Below are positions 25,321 through 34,500 of a stretch of DNA of 46,098 bases, in pieces. The DNA is taken from positions 1 to 46,098 of the forward strand of contig JAISBN010000036.1 in assembly GCA_031266175.1 (NCBI GenBank), read 5' to 3'. How positions within the stretch are numbered: the stretch's first letter is position 1; the number at the start of each line of letters is the position of its first letter. The stretch is from Treponema sp. (GTDB lineage Bacteria > Spirochaetota > Spirochaetia > Treponematales > Breznakiellaceae). The notes beneath the pieces are model-generated. The model was given only the letters and a program-made list of their open reading frames with translations, ran no database searches and was not told the DNA's origin. Made by a program: the position numbers and the translations under genes.

Positions 25321-27156
25321 GTGATAAAAACGCCGCGCCGCGCCGGAAACATCCTTTTCGCCCTTCTCTGGCTGCCGCTGTTGTCCTGCGTCCAGACCGC
25401 GGAATATTCCTCGGAAGAACTGGACCGGCTTTCCGTGGAGGGGCTGGAACAGATCCTGGCCGCCACCCAAAGCAAGCCCTGGCGGGGGAAAGAATTCGTC
25501 CCCGGCATTCCCGGCGGCGTCTGGTACGCCGGCAGCACCGGCGAACCGAAAAGCTTTAACCTGCTGGTGGCGGAGCGGGACGTCGAAACCAGCGCCATCG
25601 TTAACAGCATGTACGACCTCTTTCTTGATTACGATCCGGTCCGCCGGGAGTGGAAACCCCGCTGCGCGTTCCCCGAAATCGAAGTGGACGAAGCGGCGGG
25701 AACCCTGCGGGTGATCTATACCCTGCGGGATAATCTCTACTGGAGCTTTTACAATTCCGAACGGAAGGCGCCGGTTACCAGCGACGACGTGATCTTCTGG
25801 TACAACGAGATCGAGGGGGACCCGGCGTTTCACAGCTCCTTGTACAACAGCCAGTTCGTGGAAATGGAAGACGGTACGGAAGCCCACATCGACATTGAAA
25901 AAATCGACGACCGGCGTTTTGCCTTTCTGTTTCCCCGGATAGACGCCAATCCCCTTTTGTCCACCAACCGGAATTTCGGCCCCAAATTTATCTACGAAAG
26001 GGCAAAACGGGAAGGGGGAATCCAGGGAGTGCTGGACCTGTTCAGTATCGCTTCGGATCCGAAGGAGATCCCCTCCATGGGCCCCTGGTTCCTGACAGAA
26101 TACAAGCCGGGGCTCCGGCTGGTGTTCCGCCGCAATTCCGACTACTGGGAAAAGGACGCCGCCGGGCAGCCCCTGCCCCACTACGGGGAAAAGGTGGTGC
26201 AGATCCTGCCCGACGCCAATACCCAGTTTCTGGTGTTTAAGGAAGGCAGGCTGGAAGGCTACAGCGCCCGGCCGGAAGATCTGGACGACCTGGTCCGGAA
26301 CCAGAAAGAAAAGGGGTATACGGTTTTTAACGCCGAGGGGAGCCTGGGGGCCATATTCTGGAGCTTTAACCAGAACCCCCAAAACAGCGGCAAGCCCTGG
26401 TACGACTGGTTTACCCGTAAGGAATTCCGCCAGGCCATGAGTTCGATCCTGAACCGGGACAGGATCATTTCCCAGGTGTACCGGGGCCTGGCGGAGCCGA
26501 AGCTGGATTTTTTCCCCTCCCCCAATCCCTACTACAACCCGGATATTACCCTCCAATACACCTATAATCCCCAGCGGGCCCTGGAACTGCTGGCTTCCAT
26601 CGGCATGAGGCGGGACGGGGCGGGGATCATGCGGGATTCCCGGGGAAGGGCCGTGGAATTCGACCTGGCCATTTCGTCGGACGTCCATACCACCTCGGAT
26701 ACGGCGTCGATCATCATGGACGAGGCGGCAAAAATCGGCGTTACGATCAATATCCGCTCCACGGATTTTCAAAAAATGGTGGAGCAGCTCAGCGGAACCT
26801 ACGACTGGTCGTCGATCATCATAGGGCTGGGATCCAACTTCTGGCCCAGCCAGGGGATCAATGTCTGGCCCTCCAGGGGGAACCTTCACCTCTGGTATCC
26901 CGAGCAGAAAGAGCCGGCCACCAACTGGGAACAGCGGATCGATTTTCTCTACAACGAAGGCTGCCATACCATCGACCCGGTTAAAGCCCGGGAAATCTGG
27001 GACGAATACCAGCGGGTCCTGCTGGAAGAGTGTCCGGTGATCTATCTGGTACGGCCGCGGAGCTTTTTCGCCCTGCAAAACCGCTGGGATTTTACCAACT
27101 TTTACTACGACAATATCCTAAGCGCCGAAACGGGCTATCTTTTTTTAAGGCCCTGA
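25321..27156 (+). CDS. Oligopeptide ABC transporter substrate-binding lipoprotein (SBP family 5)
   Basis: A 611-residue lipoprotein starting with GTG. A signal peptide ends at LPLLSC (Cys about residue 23). The mature part has the family 5 pattern (LRDNLYWS, TSDDVIFWYNEI, STNRNFGPKF, FRQAMSSILNRDRI, PFFPSPNPYYNPDITLQY-like), as in OppA/DppA proteins. It captures peptides or similar solutes for the two permeases encoded next. The permease start follows after one base (TGACATG). No Shine-Dalgarno is seen before the GTG, which sits just after a TATACT box. Confidence 0.92.
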   Translation: MIKTPRRAGNILFALLWLPLLSCVQTAEYSSEELDRLSVEGLEQILAATQSKPWRGKEFVPGIPGGVWYAGSTGEPKSFNLLVAERDVETSAIVNSMYDLFLDYDPVRREWKPRCAFPEIEVDEAAGTLRVIYTLRDNLYWSFYNSERKAPVTSDDVIFWYNEIEGDPAFHSSLYNSQFVEMEDGTEAHIDIEKIDDRRFAFLFPRIDANPLLSTNRNFGPKFIYERAKREGGIQGVLDLFSIASDPKEIPSMGPWFLTEYKPGLRLVFRRNSDYWEKDAAGQPLPHYGEKVVQILPDANTQFLVFKEGRLEGYSARPEDLDDLVRNQKEKGYTVFNAEGSLGAIFWSFNQNPQNSGKPWYDWFTRKEFRQAMSSILNRDRIISQVYRGLAEPKLDFFPSPNPYYNPDITLQYTYNPQRALELLASIGMRRDGAGIMRDSRGRAVEFDLAISSDVHTTSDTASIIMDEAAKIGVTINIRSTDFQKMVEQLSGTYDWSSIIIGLGSNFWPSQGINVWPSRGNLHLWYPEQKEPATNWEQRIDFLYNEGCHTIDPVKAREIWDEYQRVLLEECPVIYLVRPRSFFALQNRWDFTNFYYDNILSAETGYLFLRP

Positions 27157-27157
27157 C

Positions 27158-28300
27158 ATGAAGCTTGTATCATACGCCATAGGCGCAATCGCCGCCAAAC
27201 TTACCGCCGCCGCCCTCGCCGTCCGGGCCGCCGCCGCCCTTCTGGTTAAGCCCTTCTACCTGTTCAAAAAAAAAGCCCCCCTCCTTTCCTATATCGCCGG
27301 CCGTTTCGTTACCATGGCGGTGATGCTCTTCTTCCTGGGGCTGGCGGTCTTCGGCCTGATGGAATTGGCGCCGGGGGACATTGTCAGCCAGGTGATGATG
27401 CAGCAGCTTCTGGGCGGGGCGGAAGGAAGAACCAGCGCCGCGGACCGGAGCCTGAGCGAAGAGCAGGCCGCGGCCCAGCGGGCGGAACTGGGGCTGGATA
27501 AGCCCTTCTACGTTCAGTACTTCCGGTGGCTTAAACAGGCGGTTCTTCACCGGGATCTGGGGGTAAGCCTTATTTCCCGGGCCCCCGTGTCTTTTCTTAT
27601 CGGCTTTAAGCTGTTTAATTCGGTGCTGCTCAACCTGATCTCCCTGGTCCTGATCACCGCCGCTTCGTTCATTCTGGGGGTATATTTTTCCACCAAGGCG
27701 GGAACCGCCGCGGACCTGGGGGTAACATTTTTTGCCCTGGTGCTCCACGCCTTTCCCGGCATCCTGCTGCTGATCCTGCTCCAGCTTTTCGCGTCGGTCA
27801 CGGGCCTTTTTCCCGTGACCGCCTATCCCCTCTTTCCCTTTTCCGACGGGCCGGTCCGGTTTGTTTTTTCCTACGGCCACCACATTTTCCTGCCCCTGCT
27901 GGCGTCCTTTCTGGGGGGCATCGGCGGTACCCTGCGGATGATCCGGGCCACCATGCTGGATCAGCTGGGCCAGCCCTACATCACCAGCCTTCGAAGCCGG
28001 GGTATCGGCGAATGGCGGATCTACTTTCACCACGCCTTCCGAAACACCCTGAACCCCTATATCACCGGCAGCGCCAATCTGCTGGCGGGCCTTTTTTCCG
28101 GTTCCCTGATCCTGGAAATCATCTTTGCCTATCCGGGCATCGGGCGGCTGATGTACGAGGCGGTCTTGCAGGAAGACATTAACCTGGTTTTGGCGAACAT
28201 CATGTTTATCTCGTTCCTGGTCCTCCTGGGGATGCTGGTCAGCGACATTTGTCTTGCCCTGGTGGATCCCCGGATCCGCTACGGAAAGGATTCCGGATGA
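27158..28300 (+). CDS. Oligopeptide ABC transporter permease (OppB/DppB type)
   Basis: A 380-residue inner-membrane permease. The typical DppB domain begins near residue 45 (YIAGRFVTMAVMLFFLGLAVF) and includes MELAPGD, the DLGVSLISRAPV segment and the EAA loop TSLRSRGIGEWRIYFHHAFRN, ending with AYPGIGRLMYEAV and DPRIRYG. The first 40 residues form an extra Ala-rich, possibly membrane-associated segment not usual for the family. Translation is coupled: the start is one base after the oppA-type stop, and the stop overlaps the next start in ATGA. Confidence 0.93.
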   Translation: MKLVSYAIGAIAAKLTAAALAVRAAAALLVKPFYLFKKKAPLLSYIAGRFVTMAVMLFFLGLAVFGLMELAPGDIVSQVMMQQLLGGAEGRTSAADRSLSEEQAAAQRAELGLDKPFYVQYFRWLKQAVLHRDLGVSLISRAPVSFLIGFKLFNSVLLNLISLVLITAASFILGVYFSTKAGTAADLGVTFFALVLHAFPGILLLILLQLFASVTGLFPVTAYPLFPFSDGPVRFVFSYGHHIFLPLLASFLGGIGGTLRMIRATMLDQLGQPYITSLRSRGIGEWRIYFHHAFRNTLNPYITGSANLLAGLFSGSLILEIIFAYPGIGRLMYEAVLQEDINLVLANIMFISFLVLLGMLVSDICLALVDPRIRYGKDSG

Positions 28301-30483
28301 AACGGTTTTTCAGATACCTTAAAACCCGCCCCCTGGGAACGGTTTCCCTGGCGGTCCTCCTCTTCCTCTATCTGATGATGGGCTTCGCGGAATTCATCGC
28401 CCCCTACAGCCCTGCCCGGTCCTTTCCCAGCATGACCTACCACCCCCCCAACCTCCGTTTGTACCGGGGGAAATTACAGGTCCAGGAATGCCGGGTGATC
28501 AATACGGTGAACTGGCGCTATGTCCGGGTCAGGGACAGCTATACGCCGGTTCGGTTCTTTGCCAGGGGGGACCCCTACAAACTCTGGGGCATTATCCCCC
28601 TGGAGCGGCGGCTCTTTACCACCGGACCGGCGGACGGGACCGGGGCCGCTGAGGCCGGGACCAGCCCCTACCCGGTCTTTCTCATGGGAGCGGACAACCT
28701 GGGCCGGGACCTTTTTTCCCGGATTGTGTACGGCAGCCGGATCTCCCTGACCATCGGCTTTATCGCCACCGCCATTTCGCTGGGGCTTGCCATGCTGCTG
28801 GGGGGCCTCTCGGGATACTTTGGGGGCAGAACCGACTGGACCATCATGCGCTTCTCGGAATTTTTTATGCTGATCCCCGGCCTCTACCTTATCCTCTTCT
28901 TCCGGTCCCTCCTTTCCGCGGCCATGGATTCCGGCCGGACCTATATGATGATTACGGTGATCCTTTCCCTGGTAGGCTGGCCCGGTTCGGCCCGGACGAT
29001 CCGGGGTATGGTCCACGCGATCAAGCGGGAAGAATTTGTCCAGAACGCCCGGCTGGAAATGATCCCCGCGCCGGTAATCATCTTTTCCCATATCATTCCC
29101 CAAATCGCCAGCCTGCTTATCGTCAGCATAGCCTTAAGCGTCCCCGGTTTTATCATGACCGAAACCACCCTCTCCTACCTGGGGCTGGGCATCGCGGACC
29201 CGGCGGTAAGCTGGGGCTCCCTTATCAAGCGGGACATTTCCACCATTACCAACCTGATCGCCTATCCCTGGCTGCTGAATCCGGTCTGGTTCCTCCTGGG
29301 CGTTACCCTGGGCTTTAACTTTTTGGGGGACGTGCTGCGGGATTTCTACGATCCCTACCACACGATTTTTTTCAGAATCCCCTGGCCCTGGAGAAAGAAA
29401 CGGCAAGCCGTCCTTCGGCAAGCCGCTGTCTCACCGCCGGCCGCAGACAGTTCATCCCCGGCCGCCGATCCCCCCGCTGTCCGGCCGCCGGCCCCCGCAG
29501 CTGCGGAGGCCGCGCCCCTGCTTGAAGTAACGGACCTGCGGGTGCGCTTTTCCCTGCTCCGGGGCTCCGAGCCCCTGGCGGTTCAGGCGGTGCGGGGGGT
29601 GTCCTTTACGGTACGCCGGGGGGAAGCCCTGGGCATTGTGGGGGAAAGCGGGTCCGGCAAAAGCGTCAGTACCCAGGCGATTCCGGCCCTGCTTCCAAAA
29701 AACGCCGCGGCGGAGGGCTCGATCCGTTACGGGGGAACGGAGCTGCTCGGCCTTTCCGCGGAAGAACTGCGGCGTTACCGGGGAAAGAAGATCGGCATGA
29801 TCTTCCAGGAACCGGGCCGGTCCTACGATCCCCTGCAGAACATGCGCAGGGTGTTTCTGGAAACCTTCAGAAACAGCGAGCCGGGGATAAGCAAAGAAGG
29901 GGCGGAACGGAAAGCGGAAGCGGTCCTGGCGGAAGTGGGCCTTGACCGGGGCGGCGAACGGCTTTCCAATTTTCCCCACCAGTTTTCCGGGGGCCAGCTC
30001 CAGAGGATCGGCATTGCCCTGGCCCTGGCCCAGGGCTGCGAGCTCCTCGTCGCCGACGAGCCGACCACCGCCCTGGACGTGACCATCCAGAAGCAAATCA
30101 TGGAACTCCTTAAATCCCTGCGGAAATCCCGGGGCCTTTCGATTATCTTTATCAGCCACGACATCGACCTGGTCGCGGATATTTCGGACCGGATCATTGT
30201 CATGTACGGGGGCCTGGTGATGGAGAGCGGCCCCGCGGGGCTTATTACCGGCTCTCCCGCCCATCCCTATACCCAGGCCCTGCTTGCCGCTTCCCCCGCC
30301 TTCGGCAGCCATTACCGCGGCGGCCCCCTCCAGTCCATTCCGGGCCGGGTGGCCGATCCGGTTCATCCCGGGCCGGGCTGCCCCTTCGCCCCCCGCTGTT
30401 CCCGGGGGGGTGAAGACTGCCGCGGAACGGTCCCGTCCCTTAAGCAGAGAGGAGAAGGCCATGAAGTCCGCTGTATCCGCTAA
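28297..30483 (+). CDS. Fused oligopeptide permease-ATPase (DppC-DppD type)
   Basis: A 728-residue single chain. Residues 1-365 are an OppC/DppC permease: an N-terminal helix, GADNLGRDLFSRIVYGSRISL, GWPGSARTIRG, EEFVQNARL and a terminal DVLRDFYDP. A linker of about 35 residues rich in Ala, Pro and Ser follows. From about 405 there is an OppD/DppD ATPase with Walker A GESGSGKSVS, signature FSGGQLQRIGIALA, Walker B LLVADEPTTALD, switch FISHDIDL and the Cys-containing C-terminal motif GCPFAPRCSRG. The fusion is in frame and no stop or frame change occurs between the modules. The ATG at 28297 overlaps the previous stop and has AAAGGA upstream. Confidence 0.92.
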   Translation: MKRFFRYLKTRPLGTVSLAVLLFLYLMMGFAEFIAPYSPARSFPSMTYHPPNLRLYRGKLQVQECRVINTVNWRYVRVRDSYTPVRFFARGDPYKLWGIIPLERRLFTTGPADGTGAAEAGTSPYPVFLMGADNLGRDLFSRIVYGSRISLTIGFIATAISLGLAMLLGGLSGYFGGRTDWTIMRFSEFFMLIPGLYLILFFRSLLSAAMDSGRTYMMITVILSLVGWPGSARTIRGMVHAIKREEFVQNARLEMIPAPVIIFSHIIPQIASLLIVSIALSVPGFIMTETTLSYLGLGIADPAVSWGSLIKRDISTITNLIAYPWLLNPVWFLLGVTLGFNFLGDVLRDFYDPYHTIFFRIPWPWRKKRQAVLRQAAVSPPAADSSSPAADPPAVRPPAPAAAEAAPLLEVTDLRVRFSLLRGSEPLAVQAVRGVSFTVRRGEALGIVGESGSGKSVSTQAIPALLPKNAAAEGSIRYGGTELLGLSAEELRRYRGKKIGMIFQEPGRSYDPLQNMRRVFLETFRNSEPGISKEGAERKAEAVLAEVGLDRGGERLSNFPHQFSGGQLQRIGIALALAQGCELLVADEPTTALDVTIQKQIMELLKSLRKSRGLSIIFISHDIDLVADISDRIIVMYGGLVMESGPAGLITGSPAHPYTQALLAASPAFGSHYRGGPLQSIPGRVADPVHPGPGCPFAPRCSRGGEDCRGTVPSLKQRGEGHEVRCIR

Positions 30484-31510
30484 GCCCGCGCTGACCGTTA
30501 CGGATTTACGCAAGCGCTTTAACCTGGAGGCGGGATTCTTCGCCCCCCTGGGTAAATTTGTCTACGCGGTAAACGGCCTTTCCTTTACCATCGGGGAAAA
30601 CGAAAGTTACGGCCTGGTGGGGGAATCGGGGTGCGGCAAAACCACCGCGGCCCGGCTGCTGGTGCGGATGTACGAAAATTCCGGGGGCTCGATCCTCTAC
30701 CGGGGCGAAACCGATGTGGGCAGCCTTAACAAAAAAGATCTGGCCCGGTACCGGGAAAAGGTTAAGTACGTGTTTCAGGATCCCGCCCGGTCCCTTAATC
30801 CCCGGATGAGCGTTTTCGACGTGCTGGTGTCGGGAAAGCGCTGGTCTTCCACATGGCGGGGAAAGAAAGAAGAGCGTTCCGCGGCCGGGGCGATCCTGAT
30901 GGAAGTGGGCCTTTCCCCGGAAGATCTGGAACGGCGGCCCGCGGAATTTTCCGGGGGCCAGCGGCAGCGGATCTCCATTGCCCGGGGCCTTCTTATGGAG
31001 CCGGAACTGCTTATCTGCGACGAAGTGGTTTCCGCCCTGGACGTTTCCGTCCAGGGACAGATCCTGAACCTTCTGATGGATATCCGCGCCCGCCGGGGGC
31101 TTTCGTTTTTGTTTATCGCCCATGACCTTAAGGTGGCCTCCTGGTTCTGCGATCGTATCGGCGTCATGTACCGAGGCGAACTGATGGAGGAAGCCTCCGC
31201 GGCGGATCTCTACAAAACGGCCTTCCATCCCTATACGCGGCTCCTCTTTTCTTCGGCCCCGGGAAGAGGCGGCGCTGGAACAGGCGGCGCGGAAAGCGCG
31301 GACGGTGCGGGAATAAGCGGCGCGGCGGCCGGGAGAACGGGAACCATGCCGGATCTTCTGAAGGGCGAGGTACGAACCGCCCTTTCCGAAATCCGGGGCT
31401 GCCCCTTTTCCGAACGCTGCCCCCTGGTCCGGGAACGGTGCCTGGAAGAAAAACCCGAATTCACCGAAAGAGCCCCGGGCCACCGGGTCCGGTGTTTTGA
31501 CGGCGGATGA
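30461..31510 (+). CDS. Oligopeptide ABC transporter ATPase (OppF/DppF type)
   Basis: A 349-residue ATPase. The ATG at 30461 is chosen because AGAGAGGAG lies just upstream; the gene overlaps the fused gene by 23 nt. Walker A is GESGCGKTT, the Q loop FQDPARSLNPRMS, signature FSGGQRQRISIARGL, Walker B LLICDEVVSALDVS, switch LFIAHDLKV, and the C-terminal RGCPFSERCPLVRERC completes the family tail. A Gly/Ala-rich insert of about 30 residues precedes that tail. It pairs with the ATPase half of the fused protein to power peptide uptake. Its stop overlaps the helicase start in ATGA. Confidence 0.93.
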   Translation: MKSAVSAKPALTVTDLRKRFNLEAGFFAPLGKFVYAVNGLSFTIGENESYGLVGESGCGKTTAARLLVRMYENSGGSILYRGETDVGSLNKKDLARYREKVKYVFQDPARSLNPRMSVFDVLVSGKRWSSTWRGKKEERSAAGAILMEVGLSPEDLERRPAEFSGGQRQRISIARGLLMEPELLICDEVVSALDVSVQGQILNLLMDIRARRGLSFLFIAHDLKVASWFCDRIGVMYRGELMEEASAADLYKTAFHPYTRLLFSSAPGRGGAGTGGAESADGAGISGAAAGRTGTMPDLLKGEVRTALSEIRGCPFSERCPLVRERCLEEKPEFTERAPGHRVRCFDGG

Positions 31511-34500
31511 TTTCGTTTTTCCATCCCCTTGTTGCCGGGTGGTTTACCGAAACCTTCGGCACTCCCACCACCGTACAGGAAGCGGCATGGCCCCTGATCG
31601 CCCGGGGAGAGGACCTCCTTGCCGTCGCTCCCACGGGAAGCGGCAAAACCCTCACCGCCTTTCTTGCCGCCCTGTCCCGGTTCATTGACGGTTCCCTGGA
31701 TCCGGAAAAACTTACCGTCCTCTACGTTTCTCCCCTCAAGGCCCTGAACGAAGACATCCGGCGTAATCTGATTGAACCCGTGGAGGAGCTGCGGAACCGG
31801 GCCGCCGCGGCGGCGGTCCCCTTCCCCGGCATCCGGGTGGAAACTCGGTCCGGGGACACGCCCCAGGCGGAACGGCGGCGTTTTCTTGTCCACCCCCCGT
31901 CAATCCTGGCGGTAACCCCGGAAAGCCTGGCCATACTCCTCCTTAATCCCCGGGGACGGGAGGTCCTTTCCCAGGTCCGGTATCTGGTACTTGACGAGAT
32001 CCACGCCGTCATGGGAACCAAGCGGGGAGCCTTTCTTTCCTGCCAGATAGACCGGCTCGCCGGGATCGCCGGCCCTTTCCAGCGCATAGCCCTGTCGGCC
32101 ACGGTCCATCCCGAAACGGCCGCGGAATACGCCGGGGTGCGCCGGATCGCCGCTCCCCCGGCGGAAAAAAAGATCGATTTTCTGGTCGAGTTTCCCCGGG
32201 AAGAAGCGGAAAAGAACGCCGGGGAAACCGGCGTTTCGAAAACGGATCGGTACGGTAAACGGTACACGGTCCTGGTCAACTATATCCTTGACAGGATCCG
32301 GAACGCCGGGACGGGGAACGGAATGGCGCCTGACGGCGGAATGACGCCCAAGGGCATCATTTTGGTCTTTACCGATTCCCGGCGCAGGGCGGAGCGGATT
32401 GCCTATCTGGTTAATACCGCCGCGGGGGAACGGCTCGCCCTCTGCCACCACGGTTCCCTCTCCAAAGAAGTCCGCCGGGACGTGGAACAAAGCCTGGTCC
32501 GCGCCCTGGTTCCCTGCGTGGTCGCCACATCCTCCCTGGAACTGGGACTGGACATCGGCGCGGTGGACGAAGTGATCCTCGCGGGCGCCCCCTCTTCCTG
32601 CGCCCAGACCCTCCAGCGGGTAGGCAGGGCGGGCCACGGCGCGGGAAGAACCAGCCGGGGAAGGCTGCTGCCCTTTCACGGCCTGGATCTGCTGCTGGGG
32701 GCGGTAATGGCGGAAGCGGTGGCGGACCGGGAAATCGAGCGTATCAGGCCGGTTAAAAATCCCCTGGATATCCTTGCCCAAATCGTTCTTGCCCTTTTAA
32801 CGGAAAAAGCCCGGGACGACGGGGAGCTCTACGCCGAAATCCGTGGGTTCCGGGTCTTCCGGGACCTGGACCGGCCCTCCTTTGACGGGGTAATCGCCAT
32901 GCTTACCGGCAGGCTCTTCCGGGAACTGGAGCCCCGGCTGTACCGGGATACCGACGGAAAACTGTATCCTTCGGCGGGGGTCCTTTCCCTGCTCTACTCA
33001 TCCGGCGGGGTTATTCCCGGCCGGGGCCTTTATTCCATGCGGCTTCCCGACGGAACAAAGATCGGCGAGCTTGACGAGGAGTTTGTCTGGGAACGGAGGC
33101 TGGGCGACAGTTTTGATTTCGGAGCTCGGCCCTGGACCATCACCGCCATCGGAAGCGAGATAGTCACCGTGACGCCCCGGACGGAAAGCGCGGATTTTAC
33201 TCCCTTCTGGAAGGCGGACGTTCCCTTCCGCAGTTCCGAACTCAGCCTCCGGATCCTGCGGTTTTTCGGGCGTCTTAATAATCCGGGAATCCCGGGAACC
33301 GTTTTTCCGGGGCTCAGCGAGGAGGCCCGGCGGACCCTGGAGGATCTGCTGGCCCGGCAGAAGGAAGTCCAGGGCGTGCCCTTCGGCGACGGCAGCCATA
33401 TCCCCCTGGAGATCATCGACGATCCCGCGGTCCGGCAGGACGCGTACCAGGCGGTGTTCCACACCTTTCGGGGGGGCGATGTCAACTATCCCCTGGCTAT
33501 GGCCCTGGCGGGAGCCCTGGAGGAAAGAACGGGACAGCGGATCGAAGCCGTTCCCGACGACAACGCGGTACTGCTGCTTGTTCCCCGGCTGGCCGCGGGA
33601 AACGGCGGACACGCGGAGGCGCTGCTCCAGGAGGCCGTCAAGGACTGCGCGAAAAAACGCCGGGGCGAAGACCTGTTCCGCCGCCGCCTTGAAACATCGG
33701 GTATCTTCGGCGCGGCTTTCCGGGAAGCGGCGGAGCGATCCATGATCCTCCCCCGGGGAAGTTTCGGCCGGCGTACCCCCCTGTGGGTCATGCGCCAGCG
33801 GGCCAAGCGGCTCTACGACAAAGTTTCGGAATCCGAACAGTTCCCCCTGATTAACGAAGCCTGGCGCAGCTGCCTGGAGGACCGGTTCGACATGGAAGGG
33901 TTCGCCGGACTGCTGGAAGCCCTGGACAACGGAACGGTACGGCTGTGCCCGTTCATCACGGGAAACCCCTCTCCCTTTGCCCGGGATCTTGTCTGGAAAG
34001 AAACCGGCAATTTTATGTATGAGTACGACGAGCGGAAGGACCTCCTGGGGTCCGCGGCCGGTTCCCGGACAGGCAGATACCCGGCAGGAGCCCCCGAAAG
34101 CCTGGCCGGCCGGGCAATTGCCCGGGCCCTGGCCGATCCCTCGCGGATGCCCGTCATCAGGGCCGAACTGGCCGCTTCCTTCGGCGCGCGGCTCAGGCGG
34201 GAAATTCCCGGCTGGGCGCCGGAGGAGGCCCGGGAACTGGCCCGGTGGGTCCTGGACCGGACCGCCATCCCCGCCGATGAATGGGAGGTCCTGCGGAGCG
34301 CCCTGCCGAAAGAACTTAAGGAACAGCTTGAGGCGGATCCCTCTTTGGAAGGCCGCCTTGGGGAAGATACCCTGGAGGGCGCTTCCCTTTCCGTCATAGT
34401 CCATTCGGAAACCGCCGCGGCCCTGACCGGGACGGAAGATTCCGCCCTTTCCCGGCTGGGGGAATGGCTGCGCTATGAAGGGCCGGTTTCCGCCGGGCGG

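Noticed and set aside
25158-25559. ORF of 133 codons before the peptide transport operon
   Set aside because: No ribosome-binding site, and most of its length runs out of frame through the lipoprotein gene.
25288-27078. Minus-strand open frame of 596 codons
   Set aside because: Antisense to the peptide-binding lipoprotein gene; composition of a shadow frame.
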